A stretch of 38,073 nt of DNA from SUP05 sp964577715. GTDB lineage: Bacteria; Pseudomonadota; Gammaproteobacteria; PS1; Pseudothioglobaceae. Of the stretch, positions 7,246-15,027 are shown one piece after another. A program made the position numbers and the translations under genes. Within the stretch, counting starts at the first letter, position 1. Every line of letters begins with the position of its first letter. The notes under the pieces were generated by a model that ran no database searches, was not told the origin of the DNA, and was given only the letters and a program-made list of their open reading frames with translations. The stretch spans positions 1 through 38,073 of the forward strand of contig CAZOAA010000014.1 of NCBI GenBank assembly GCA_964577715.1, written 5' to 3'.

Positions 7246-7265
7246 TGTGTTTTTATAAAAACACA
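7246..7265. terminator. Perfect 20-base palindrome between convergent genes (possible terminator)
   Basis: TGTGTTTTTATAAAAACACA is identical to its reverse complement. It lies between the 191-residue unknown gene (plus) and the second toxin (minus), overlapping the last codons of the toxin. A hairpin here has A/T-rich arms and could end transcription from both sides, but its stem is weak. Confidence 0.35.
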
Positions 7266-7579
7266 AATGATTCACTAGGTTCTTTTAAGGCAACTAATAG
7301 TTTTTCATCAAAACTCATGTGTTTGTAAATAGCTAAAATTACAATATCGTCCTTATTGATTTTGTAGATAACCTTGTATCCCAAAACAACAAAATCTCTA
7401 ATGCTAGAGATGTTTAATGTGGTGTTGATTTTTCCAACATAGGGAAATTGAGACAGTATTTCTATCTTTTCTTTAATTTTGACTAGATATTCATTTGCAG
7501 CTTTATTGTTGTCTAGTACTATGAATTCTTTGATTTGAATCAGCTGATTATTGGCTGATTCTGAATAGGCTATTTTCAC
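7253..7579 (-). CDS. RelE/ParE-family toxin of second toxin-antitoxin pair
   Basis: I place the start at the GTG at 7579, giving 108 residues beginning (f)MKIAYSESANNQLIQIKEFI. This matches ParE-type toxins, and the GTG shares one base with the antitoxin stop (TAGTG). An in-frame TTG at 7600 would add seven residues. Middle and C-terminal segments (FPYVGKINTT, SIRDFVVLGYKVIYKINKDDIVILAIYKHM) show the usual RelE/ParE pattern of a GY-x-VIY strand followed by a final strand with I-x-H. Target (mRNA or gyrase) is not deducible. It differs clearly from the first toxin at 3687-3965. Confidence 0.85.
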   Translation of the reverse strand: MKIAYSESANNQLIQIKEFIVLDNNKAANEYLVKIKEKIEILSQFPYVGKINTTLNISSIRDFVVLGYKVIYKINKDDIVILAIYKHMSFDEKLLVALKEPSESFVFL

Positions 7580-7788
7580 TATGCCAGTAGTTTTTTCCAA
7601 AGAGTATCGTGATCTATCGTTTTTCCTTGTTGCTCTTCAATTAACCCCTTTAGAATCATTTCTTTTTCCATGTCAAAGGTTGTATTGTCTAGCACTTCAA
7701 TATCACGACCATCTTTTGATGCTTGATTAACAACACTCATAATTTGCTCCATGGTTTGATGGTCGGCTTTTAAGTGCAGTGTTTCCAT
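7579..7788 (-). CDS. Antitoxin of second RelE/ParE pair
   Basis: This 69-residue protein (METLHLKADHQTMEQIMSVV...) sits one base-overlap ahead of the toxin. Its N-terminal half could form the dimeric DNA-binding part, and its C-terminal part (KGLIEEQQGKTIDHDTLWKKLLA) is the type of amphipathic tail by which RelB/ParD/Phd antitoxins wrap their toxins. I cannot name its family with certainty. It lies 41 bases downstream of grpE, but appears to have its own promoter inside the end of grpE. Confidence 0.8.
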   Translation of the reverse strand: METLHLKADHQTMEQIMSVVNQASKDGRDIEVLDNTTFDMEKEMILKGLIEEQQGKTIDHDTLWKKLLA

Positions 7789-7814
7789 AATATTAATTGG
7801 TGATTTTTTGGTTT

Positions 7815-7843
7815 ATTATAACGCTATCACTACTGAACCACAA
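7815..7843 (-). promoter_or_regulatory. Predicted promoter of the second toxin-antitoxin pair
   Basis: Minus-strand -35 TTGTGG (7838-7843), 17-base spacer and -10 TATAAT (7815-7820). The -35 and much of the spacer lie within the last codons of grpE, so the pair can be expressed independently of grpE as well as by read-through. Confidence 0.5.
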
Positions 7844-8375
7844 CCACCATTGCTGGGCGTACTAAACGACCATTTAGAGTAAATCCAATTTGTACAACTT
7901 CTAAAACAGAGTTAGACTCTTTATCTGGCATTGGCACCATGGTGACCGCTTCGTGAAATTCAGGGTTGAAAGCCTCACCTTCTGGATTGAGCGCTTCAAC
8001 GCCAAATTTTTCCATGGTAGAAAGAAACACTTTGTCGGTCATTTCTAAGCCTTCAATAATATGCTCGATGGTGGCTTTTTCTTCATTGGCAGTTTTAAGG
8101 CCCATGGTAAGAGAGTCTTTAACTTCAAGTAGCGCCTTAACAAAACCATCAAGGGCAAATTTGTGTGCGTTTTCAAGGTCTTTGGCGTTGCGGCGTTTAA
8201 GGTTTTCCATCTCAGCCTGGGCGCGTAGTACTTTGTCCCAGTTGTCTTTGGCGGATTGTTGGGCCTCTTCTAGCTGTGCTTGCAGGTCGTCTTCTTGTGA
8301 TTTGTCTGTTTTTTTCTCAACATTCTTATCTACAGGTTTTTTTGTCTTTTTTTCTTGCGTTTTCTTTTTTGTCAT
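7830..8375 (-). CDS. grpE: Nucleotide exchange factor of DnaK
   Basis: GrpE releases ADP from the DnaK chaperone. The gene encodes 181 residues with a Lys/Glu/Gln-rich N-terminal region (1-45), a long coiled coil (about 45-110, including QAEMENLKRRNAKDLENAHKFALDGFV), and the C-terminal beta domain (NPEFHEAVTMVP ... LNGRLVRPAMVVV). I chose the ATG at 8375; a TTG at 8387 would add four residues. It is divergent from nadK, as in many gammaproteobacteria. No dnaK or dnaJ is in the window. A sigma-32 promoter is not evident; TTGATT (8436-8441) and TATAAA (8412-8417) with an 18-base spacer on the minus strand is a possible vegetative promoter. Confidence 0.95.
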   Translation of the reverse strand: MTKKKTQEKKTKKPVDKNVEKKTDKSQEDDLQAQLEEAQQSAKDNWDKVLRAQAEMENLKRRNAKDLENAHKFALDGFVKALLEVKDSLTMGLKTANEEKATIEHIIEGLEMTDKVFLSTMEKFGVEALNPEGEAFNPEFHEAVTMVPMPDKESNSVLEVVQIGFTLNGRLVRPAMVVVVQ

Positions 8376-8457
8376 TTTTTGGTTCAACTCATGTATATTT
8401 GTTAAGTGTCATTTATATAGTGACTATTTTAAATAAATCAACAGCAATAGATTAACT

Positions 8458-9279
8458 ATGTTTAACACCATTGGCATTATTACCAAACCACAAGACTCTG
8501 TTAGTGATGATACAGCACAAGAACTGAGCAGCTTTCTTGAGGGGCAAGGTGTTAGTGTTGTTACAGGGGCAGAACGGATCGCTGAGCAGGCGGACTTAAT
8601 TATTGTGGTGGGCGGCGATGGCACACTGCTCAATACGGCACGCTCTTTTGTTGATAACAATATTCCAATTTTGGGTGTTAATTTAGGAAGGCTTGGGTTT
8701 CTGGCTGATGTTTCGGTTGCTAATATGCGTGATATAGTCACACAGGTTCTTAAAGATAAATTTACCAAGGAAGAGCGCTGCCTATTGTCTTGTCAGATAG
8801 AGCATGAAGGAAAATTGCTTGATCAATTTTTAGCATTTAACGATGTGGTTATACATCGTAAAGAGACTTTAAAAATGATTGAATTTGATGTTCTTATTGA
8901 CGATAAGTTTGTGAACAACCAGCGTGCTGATGGCTTGATTGTTACTACACCAACAGGATCAACAGCCTATGCATTATCTAGTGGTGGCCCAATTATGCAT
9001 CCGGGCGTGAACGCGATTGGCTTAGTATCAATCTGCCCGCATACCATGAGTCATAGACCTTTATTGGTGCCTGGCGGTAGTGAGGTTGTAATTCGAGTCA
9101 AGGAATCGGATGAAGGGGCGACGGTTAGTTTTGATGGGCAGACTTCGGTTCCTATTGAATCGGGACATGATATTCGTGTACGCCAACATGGCAGTTTTAT
9201 ACATTTACTGCATCCAGAAGATTATGATTATTTTGACATTATTCGCTCCAAACTGCATTGGGGTGGCAAACTGTCTTAG
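8458..9279 (+). CDS. nadK: NAD kinase
   Basis: NAD kinase makes NADP by ATP-dependent phosphorylation of NAD. The 273-residue protein carries the GGDGTLL motif (residues 52-58, catalytic Asp54), the NDVVIHR segment, and the diagnostic PTGSTAYALSSGGPIMHP loop. Length fits bacterial enzymes. The gene diverges from grpE and is followed seven bases later by recN, an arrangement shared with E. coli. Confidence 0.97.
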   Translation: MFNTIGIITKPQDSVSDDTAQELSSFLEGQGVSVVTGAERIAEQADLIIVVGGDGTLLNTARSFVDNNIPILGVNLGRLGFLADVSVANMRDIVTQVLKDKFTKEERCLLSCQIEHEGKLLDQFLAFNDVVIHRKETLKMIEFDVLIDDKFVNNQRADGLIVTTPTGSTAYALSSGGPIMHPGVNAIGLVSICPHTMSHRPLLVPGGSEVVIRVKESDEGATVSFDGQTSVPIESGHDIRVRQHGSFIHLLHPEDYDYFDIIRSKLHWGGKLS

Positions 9280-9285
9280 GTAGAA

Positions 9286-10950
9286 ATGTTAGTCCAGTTA
9301 TCGGTTAAAAATCTCGCAGTTGTTGAACAGCTGGATTTATCGTTTGATCGTGGCATGAGCGTAGTAACAGGTGAAACAGGCGCCGGTAAGTCGATTTTAT
9401 TACAAGCGCTTAATCTTGTTTTGGGCGGACGTGGCGATTCTGCTTTAGTGCGCCATGGCAAGGATAAAGCCGAGGTGAGCGCAGCATTTGATGTAGCTAA
9501 TCAGAAAAAAATACAAAATTACTTGCAGGCACAATCCTTAGATGATGAGGGCGAGTGTATTTTGCGCCGTATTATTAGCAGTGACGGACGATCTAAAGCA
9601 TTTGTTAATGGCATTAATGTGCCGTTATCGATAGTGAAGGGTGTAGGAGAGTTGCTGATTGATATGCATGGTCAAAACGAACACCAACTGTTGTTACGTC
9701 CTGAACAACAGCGAGAGCTGTTTGATGTTTATGCACAAGTTGGCGAAAAGTGCGACACGTTAAATAAAGTAGTCTCTGAATATAAATCTGTTAGTGATCA
9801 GATTGATGGGCTTAGCAATAATCAAGATTTACAAGCACAACAACAATCTTTATTGCAACATCAATTACAAGAGCTAGAAAGCGCGTCTTTGAATCAAGAT
9901 GAGCTTGATAATATTGAAGCTGATTTTAAAACTAGCGCAAACGCGGCTAGTTTGATTGAAAAAATCTCGAACATACTCAATCAACTTGAGCAAGAGTCTG
10001 GCGTGAATACCCAATTGTTAAGTTTAAGTTATGAGTTGAGTCAGGCGGTGGAAACAGACGATAAGCTTGAGCCGATTTCGGCGCTATTATCTAGCGCACA
10101 AGTTCAAACCCAAGAGAGCATCTATGAGTTGAGTAATTATTTATCAGGGCTGTCTATAGACGAGCAAGCAACAGCAGAATTAGAAGAGCGCTTGAGTGAA
10201 TTGCACGACTTGGCGCGTAAGCACAATTGCCAAATTACAGAGTTAATTACCGCTAGAGATAAGGTTGCTTCAGAGTTAGAATTATTGAGCGGTGCCGGCG
10301 AATCGCTTGATGAGCTTAATCGTCAAAAAGATCAATTGGCTCAGCACTACCAAGATCAGGCGCAGCAACTAAGTAAAGTAAGGTCAGCTAGTGCCAAGGT
10401 GTTTTCAAGTGCAGTCACTGAGGCGATGCAAGTATTGGGCATGCCTGGTAGTGAGCTTAAGATTAGCCTAATCCATAAAGCAAGTGGCGTACATTACAAC
10501 GGCTCTGAGACAATTGATTTTTTGGTTAGAACCAATATGGGCAGTGATTTTAAGGCGTTGAAAAAAGTCGCTTCTGGTGGTGAGTTGTCGCGAATTTCGT
10601 TAGCAATTTCAGTGGTGAGCAGTGATAGCGAATATACACCGACATTGATTTTTGATGAAGTTGATGTAGGTATTAGTGGTGCAGTAGCAGAAGTGGTTGG
10701 GCAAAAGTTAAAACAATTGTCTAAACATTATCAAATTATTTGTATTACTCATTTAGCGCAAGTAGCTGCTTTTGGACACCAGCATTTACGTGTAAGTAAA
10801 ACCCAACAAGACGACGGGGCACAAACAACTGTTGAGCAACTTTCAAATAAAGATAAGATTAGTGAAGTTGCCCGTATTTTAGGTGGCACTACTGTCAGTG
10901 AAAAAGCACATAAAGCAGCAGAGGAGATGATTATAAAAAGCGCAGTATAG
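9286..10950 (+). CDS. recN: DNA repair ATPase RecN
   Basis: RecN is an SMC-like ATPase used in double-strand break repair. The 554-residue protein has Walker A GETGAGKS (29-36), the MHGQNEHQLLL segment (128-138), a long Gln/Glu-rich coiled-coil middle (about 150-375), the ABC signature SGGELSR (430-436) and Walker B TLIFDEVD (453-460). It starts six bases after the nadK stop, with AGGTAG as ribosome site overlapping that stop. No LexA box was recognised. A weak inverted repeat lies between its stop and the convergent sqr stop. Confidence 0.96.
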   Translation: MLVQLSVKNLAVVEQLDLSFDRGMSVVTGETGAGKSILLQALNLVLGGRGDSALVRHGKDKAEVSAAFDVANQKKIQNYLQAQSLDDEGECILRRIISSDGRSKAFVNGINVPLSIVKGVGELLIDMHGQNEHQLLLRPEQQRELFDVYAQVGEKCDTLNKVVSEYKSVSDQIDGLSNNQDLQAQQQSLLQHQLQELESASLNQDELDNIEADFKTSANAASLIEKISNILNQLEQESGVNTQLLSLSYELSQAVETDDKLEPISALLSSAQVQTQESIYELSNYLSGLSIDEQATAELEERLSELHDLARKHNCQITELITARDKVASELELLSGAGESLDELNRQKDQLAQHYQDQAQQLSKVRSASAKVFSSAVTEAMQVLGMPGSELKISLIHKASGVHYNGSETIDFLVRTNMGSDFKALKKVASGGELSRISLAISVVSSDSEYTPTLIFDEVDVGISGAVAEVVGQKLKQLSKHYQIICITHLAQVAAFGHQHLRVSKTQQDDGAQTTVEQLSNKDKISEVARILGGTTVSEKAHKAAEEMIIKSAV

Positions 10951-10978
10951 AAAAGACCACATAAAACAGTCTTTTATG
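10951..10978. terminator. Possible weak terminator between convergent recN and sqr
   Basis: AAAAGAC (10951-10957) can pair with GTCTTTT (10969-10975); alternatively CATAAAA (10960-10966) pairs with TTTTATG (10972-10978). The stems are AT-rich and mutually exclusive, and the site fills the 30-base gap between the two converging genes. Confidence 0.35.
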
Positions 10979-10980
10979 GA

Positions 10981-12270
10981 TTATGATTTGGACTTTAAGC
11001 GCTCGATGCCCAACATCTTAAAGATGTATTTTTGATAAGCTGGTTCAGAGTTGCCTGTTTTCATATTGCGAATAAAGAATTTTTCAAATGCAATTTTAGC
11101 AAGATGCATCATCTTGCCTTTTTTCGCCCAAGTTACATTTCTTGGTGGAATTTGAGGCATGGCCACAAAGGCTGCACCGGTATCACCCATATCAGCAATA
11201 CAAACTGCATTCCAAGTTGGAATATGTGAAGGCGCTTTTCCTTCAATCATTTCTTCAATATTATGCACAATTGCGGTGACCATCGATTCAATCATATAGC
11301 CTGTTTTTGGCGTACCACACATTACTGGTGTTGGTTCTACTGGTGGAATGGCGATATTTACACCTAAAGAGAAGATATTTTCTTTAACGGGCGATTGTTG
11401 ATAATCATTAATCATTACAAAGCCGCGAGGATTAACGTAGCCTGCATCAACATTGGCCAGGTTTGCTATAGTGTCAACACCTTTAAAGGCTGGTAAAAAC
11501 ATAGTATGTTTGGTTTTAACTTCGTGCGTTTTAATGGTCTCACCTTCATCATTGACTTGTTCTACCGTAACTTTATCCTTGGCAATTGAGGTAACTTTTG
11601 CATTGGTAATCCACTTAATATGACGGTGTCTGAATTCTGATTCTAACAGGCCTTTTGAATCGCCAACACCACCTAAACCAAGATGACCGATGTAGGGTTC
11701 TGCAGTGACAAAAGTCATTGGGCATTTGTCGCGAATACCGCGTTTTTTAAGGTCGGTATCCATAATGGTGGCAAACTCATAAGCCGGACCAAAGCATGAA
11801 GCGCCTTGGACTGCGCCTACTACAATTGGGCCGCCGCCATTTGAGCAGAAATCTTCCCATTCTTGGCGAGCAATTTCAGCATGGGCTGTTGTACAGATTG
11901 AAACACTATGGCCATCAGGGCCAAGTCCTTTTACTTCATCGAAAGCGAGCTTAGGCCCTGTTGCCAATACTAGATAATCATAATCTACAACTTGATCACC
12001 AACCATGACTTGGTTGTTATCAGGTTTGATTTCAGTAGCCTCTCCAACAATTAGATTGATGTTTTTACGTTTAAGGCGTGGTTCTAATTCAAAACTAATG
12101 TCATCTTCAGACCTCCAGCCAACGGCTACCCATGGATTTGAAGGAATAAAGTTAAAGTTAGGGTTATTGGAAATAACTGTAACCTCGTGACCTTTTCCTA
12201 GTGTTTTTTTAATATCGTAAGCAAAGGGTAATCCACCTGTGCTTGCACCAATGACAACAATATGCGCCAT
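10981..12270 (-). CDS. sqr: Sulfide:quinone oxidoreductase (Acidithiobacillus ferrooxidans-like)
   Basis: This flavoprotein oxidises sulfide to polysulfide or sulfur and passes electrons to quinone at the inner membrane. The 429-residue sequence begins with the FAD-binding GASTGGLP motif (8-15). It closely follows the pattern I recall for A. ferrooxidans SQR: PSNPWVAVGW (43-52), ATGPKLAFDEV, VGAVQGASCFGPAYEF, EPYIGHLGLGGVGDSKG, PKTGYMIESM and TWNAVCIADMGD. The three key cysteines are present as Cys126, Cys159 and Cys357. The C terminus (FEKFFIRNMKTGNSEP) is the amphipathic membrane-anchoring part. A good GAGGAG ribosome site and a strong promoter precede it. The product implies sulfide as electron donor. 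Confidence 0.94.
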   Translation of the reverse strand: MAHIVVIGASTGGLPFAYDIKKTLGKGHEVTVISNNPNFNFIPSNPWVAVGWRSEDDISFELEPRLKRKNINLIVGEATEIKPDNNQVMVGDQVVDYDYLVLATGPKLAFDEVKGLGPDGHSVSICTTAHAEIARQEWEDFCSNGGGPIVVGAVQGASCFGPAYEFATIMDTDLKKRGIRDKCPMTFVTAEPYIGHLGLGGVGDSKGLLESEFRHRHIKWITNAKVTSIAKDKVTVEQVNDEGETIKTHEVKTKHTMFLPAFKGVDTIANLANVDAGYVNPRGFVMINDYQQSPVKENIFSLGVNIAIPPVEPTPVMCGTPKTGYMIESMVTAIVHNIEEMIEGKAPSHIPTWNAVCIADMGDTGAAFVAMPQIPPRNVTWAKKGKMMHLAKIAFEKFFIRNMKTGNSEPAYQKYIFKMLGIERLKSKS

Positions 12271-12306
12271 ACTTTTCTCCTCAGCTAATTTTGTTTTGAA
12301 AAAACC

Positions 12307-12335
12307 ATTATTTATAGAGTTGGTGTTATTGTCAA
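12307..12335 (-). promoter_or_regulatory. sqr promoter
   Basis: Minus strand: consensus -35 TTGACA (12330-12335), 17-base spacer, -10 AATAAT (12307-12312), five of six bases matching. It drives sqr, leaving a leader of about 30 bases with GAGGAG before the ATG. Confidence 0.65.
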
Positions 12336-12421
12336 ATATATAAGAATATCGTTACCTATTAATACATACAATAAACTGATTTTTTCGGTAAAAACGACTT
12401 TAATTTTTATTATCAAGGCTG

Positions 12422-12427
12422 TATAAT
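12422..12427 (+). promoter_or_regulatory. -10 element of the ATP synthase operon
   Basis: A perfect TATAAT lies 39 bases before the atpI start. The -35 region (TTTAAT at 12399-12404 with a 17-base spacer) is poor, so an activator or an extended contact may be needed. The 195 bases between sqr and atpI hold this and the divergent sqr promoter and nothing else I can support. Confidence 0.45.
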
Positions 12428-12465
12428 TCACAATTTTGTGGGTTTGTGATGTTGGAGTTTTGGCG

Positions 12466-12804
12466 ATGAATAGCAAGATGCCAAAGATTCAGTTAACCAT
12501 TGTATTGGTGACCATTGCTTATTTTTCCACATTGGGTGCGGGGGAGTCTGCAGCCTATGGGGGGTTAGTCAGCTTGATGAACACATGGCTGGTTAATCGG
12601 CATACAAACAAGCAAAAGACAACGACAATGAGCGTCCAAGCAAGTGTTGGGATGATGGCATACAGCGTAATAATGCGTATGGTGATGGTGGTTGGTTTAA
12701 CCTTAGTGGGGTATTTTCACTTGGAGTTAGATTCAAAAACTCTCATTATTAGTTTGATTTTAGGATTGATTGGTTTTTTAATGGACAAGGTTTTACAAAA
12801 ATAA
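12466..12804 (+). CDS. atpI: ATP synthase subunit I (assembly protein AtpI)
   Basis: AtpI is a small membrane protein that helps assemble the c-ring. The 112 residues from the ATG at 12466 contain hydrophobic segments TIVLVTIAYFSTLGAG, GLVSLMNTWLV, VIMRMVMVVGLTLVGY and LIISLILGLIGFLM, consistent with four membrane helices. An earlier in-frame GTG at 12436 is less likely because GGAG lies eight bases before the ATG. Its stop TAA shares one base with the atpB start (TAATG). Identification rests on position and topology more than on sequence motifs, as AtpI is poorly conserved. Confidence 0.88.
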   Translation: MNSKMPKIQLTIVLVTIAYFSTLGAGESAAYGGLVSLMNTWLVNRHTNKQKTTTMSVQASVGMMAYSVIMRMVMVVGLTLVGYFHLELDSKTLIISLILGLIGFLMDKVLQK

Positions 12805-13679
12805 TGTCAGCAGGAAATGAACTTATCGCTTCTGGCGATTATATTAAGCACCACTTACAGAACCTAACCTATGGTCAGTTTCCTGACGGCCATTGGGGTT
12901 TGGCACATAGTGCTGCCGAAGCCAAAGAAATGGGTTTTATGGCGCTACATTTAGATACGTTGGGCGTTTCTTTTATTTTAGGTGCATTGTTCTTATTTTT
13001 GTTTTATCGTGTGGGCACAAAGATGACTGCCGATACGCCTTCAGGTATTCAAAATTTTATTGAGAGCGTGGTTGAATTTATCGACGAGAATGTTCGCGGT
13101 TCATTTAATGGCAAAAACCCGTTAGTTGCCCCATTGGCATTGACGGTATTTATTTGGATTGTGCTGATGAACACAATGGACCTAGTGCCGGTTGATTGGT
13201 TGCCATACCTAGCACAACAAATTGGCGCCTATTTTGGTGCAGACCCACATCATGTGTTCTTTAAGGTGGTACCAACCACAGATCCAAACGCAACCTTTGG
13301 TTTGGCAATTGGTATTTTCTTATTAATGTTGTATTACAGTATTAAGGTTAAAGGGTTTGGTGGTTTTGCTGCAGAGCTAACACTACATCCTTTTGAGTCT
13401 AAAAACCCTTTTGTTAAAGTGTTGTTAATTCCGGCTAACTTTTTCTTAGAGTTTGTTTCTCTAATTGCAAAGCCAGTATCGCATTCATTACGTTTATTTG
13501 GTAATATGTATGCGGGTGAAATGATTTTTATTTTGATTGCGTTATTACCGTTTTGGATTCAGTGGACATTGTCGCTACCATGGGCGATTTTCCACATTTT
13601 GATCGTATTACTACAAGCCTTTATCTTTATGACTTTGGTAATTGTGTATATGGATATGGCCCACGACAAGGGGCATTAA
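12804..13679 (+). CDS. atpB: ATP synthase F0 subunit a
   Basis: Subunit a forms the proton half-channels. The 291-residue protein carries the key SHSLRLFGNMYAGE segment with essential Arg230 (Arg210 in E. coli), and LLQAFIFMTLVIVYM as the last helix. It starts by sharing a base with the atpI stop. About five to six membrane helices are evident. Confidence 0.97.
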   Translation: MSAGNELIASGDYIKHHLQNLTYGQFPDGHWGLAHSAAEAKEMGFMALHLDTLGVSFILGALFLFLFYRVGTKMTADTPSGIQNFIESVVEFIDENVRGSFNGKNPLVAPLALTVFIWIVLMNTMDLVPVDWLPYLAQQIGAYFGADPHHVFFKVVPTTDPNATFGLAIGIFLLMLYYSIKVKGFGGFAAELTLHPFESKNPFVKVLLIPANFFLEFVSLIAKPVSHSLRLFGNMYAGEMIFILIALLPFWIQWTLSLPWAIFHILIVLLQAFIFMTLVIVYMDMAHDKGH

Positions 13680-13703
13680 TTTTTTAAAAAATAGGAGTAA
13701 GAA

Positions 13704-13943
13704 ATGACAGAAGTACAAGCAACATTATTTTTAGCAGGTTCAATATTGATGGGTTTAGGCGCATTAGGCGCTGCGGTTGGTATTGGTGTTCTGGGTGCAA
13801 GATTCTTAGAAGGCGCTGCGCGTCAGCCAGAGCTTATCCCAATGCTTAGAACACAAATGTTTATCGTAATGGGTCTAGTAGATGCGGTACCAATGATTGC
13901 GGTAGGTATCTCAATGTATATCTTATTTGCGGTTGCCGGTTAA
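13704..13943 (+). CDS. atpE: ATP synthase F0 subunit c
   Basis: The 79-residue proteolipid forms the rotor ring. Two hydrophobic hairpin helices flank the polar loop ARQPEL (39-44), and the proton-carrying Asp60 sits in GLVDAVPMIAVG. No sodium-site pattern is evident, so protons are the probable coupling ion. A strong AGGAG ribosome site precedes the ATG, as expected for the subunit needed in highest copy. Confidence 0.98.
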   Translation: MTEVQATLFLAGSILMGLGALGAAVGIGVLGARFLEGAARQPELIPMLRTQMFIVMGLVDAVPMIAVGISMYILFAVAG

Positions 13944-13974
13944 ATACTTTTTATTTGAAAGCAGGGTTTAAGCT

Positions 13975-14445
13975 ATGAATATTAATTTGACGATGATTGG
14001 CCAGTTAATCATGTTTGCCATGTTTACATGGTTCTGCATGAAGTTTATATGGCCCCCAATTGTTGCCGCCATGGAAGAGCGTAAAAAGCGTATTGAGAGT
14101 GGTTTGATTGCAGCAGAACGTGGTTTATCAGAACACAAAGAGGCACAGCAAAAAGCTCAGGAAATGCTTAATCAGTCTAAAGACCAAGCTGCTGAAATTA
14201 TTGCTAATGCAGGCAGACAAGCATCAACAATGGTTGAAGATGCCAAAGATACTGCTGTGCAAGAAGCTGACAGAATCAAAGCAAGCGCACAAGCAGAGAT
14301 TGATCAAGAGGCTCAGCGTGCACGCAATGAGCTTAAAGATCAAGTGTCTGATTTAGTGATGCAAGGCGTTAACTCAGTATTGGCTAAAGAAGTGGACGCC
14401 AAAGCTCATAAAGACATGTTGGGCAAATTGTCACAAACACTATAG
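13975..14445 (+). CDS. atpF: ATP synthase F0 subunit b
   Basis: The 156-residue stator subunit has one N-terminal membrane helix (IGQLIMFAMFTWFCMKFIW), then MEERKKRIESGL and a long charged coiled coil to the end that reaches delta on top of F1. Length is like E. coli subunit b. It lies 31 bases after atpE and 9 before atpH. Confidence 0.97.
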   Translation: MNINLTMIGQLIMFAMFTWFCMKFIWPPIVAAMEERKKRIESGLIAAERGLSEHKEAQQKAQEMLNQSKDQAAEIIANAGRQASTMVEDAKDTAVQEADRIKASAQAEIDQEAQRARNELKDQVSDLVMQGVNSVLAKEVDAKAHKDMLGKLSQTL

Positions 14446-14454
14446 GACTGATTA

Positions 14455-15003
14455 GTGGAACTAACAACAATCGCCAAGCCTTATGCCAATGCAATTTTTG
14501 AAATTGCTGAGCAAAATAAGTCGCATTCAGACTGGAGAGGCGTATTAGAGGCGGGAGCCCAGTTAGCTGGTGATGCAGGTATGCAAGCATTTATTGCTTC
14601 ACCAAGCGCAACCAGTGAAAATAAAGCTGATGCCGTATCAGGGTTGTTTAAGTCTGTTTTGGGCAGAGCATTAAGCAAGGAAGAAGCGGCGTTTGTTGCT
14701 TTATTGCTAGACAATGGCCGTATTAGCGCCTTACCAAGCATGCTTGAGTTGTTTGACACAATGGCTAATGCGAGTAGTGACGCCAAAGCTTTTCATGTAG
14801 TGAGTGCTTATAAACTAAGTGCAGCTGAAGAAAAACAAATTGTGAGTGATTTGTCTGATAAATACAATACAACAGTAAGTATCGACACCGAAATAGATGA
14901 GAGTCTAGTGGGCGGTGTAGTGATTAAAGAAGGTGACAAAGTAATTGACTTATCAATCAAAGCTCGAGTAGATGAGCTGGGTTCACGTTTGTCAATTAAT
15001 TAA
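14455..15003 (+). CDS. atpH: ATP synthase F1 subunit delta
   Basis: Delta links the b stator to the alpha/beta hexamer. The 182-residue protein starts with ELTTIAKPYANAIFEIAEQN, typical of the N-terminal helical domain, and ends with VGGVVIKEGDKVIDLSIKARVDEL, the conserved C-terminal part. The start codon is GTG, with AGGA eight bases upstream. Confidence 0.96.
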   Translation: MELTTIAKPYANAIFEIAEQNKSHSDWRGVLEAGAQLAGDAGMQAFIASPSATSENKADAVSGLFKSVLGRALSKEEAAFVALLLDNGRISALPSMLELFDTMANASSDAKAFHVVSAYKLSAAEEKQIVSDLSDKYNTTVSIDTEIDESLVGGVVIKEGDKVIDLSIKARVDELGSRLSIN

Positions 15004-15027
15004 TTTATTTTATTAAGAGGAAGAGTT

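Noticed and set aside
7253..7600. TTG start at 7600 for the second toxin.
   Set aside because: The GTG at 7579 overlaps the antitoxin stop and matches the usual beginning of ParE-like toxins.
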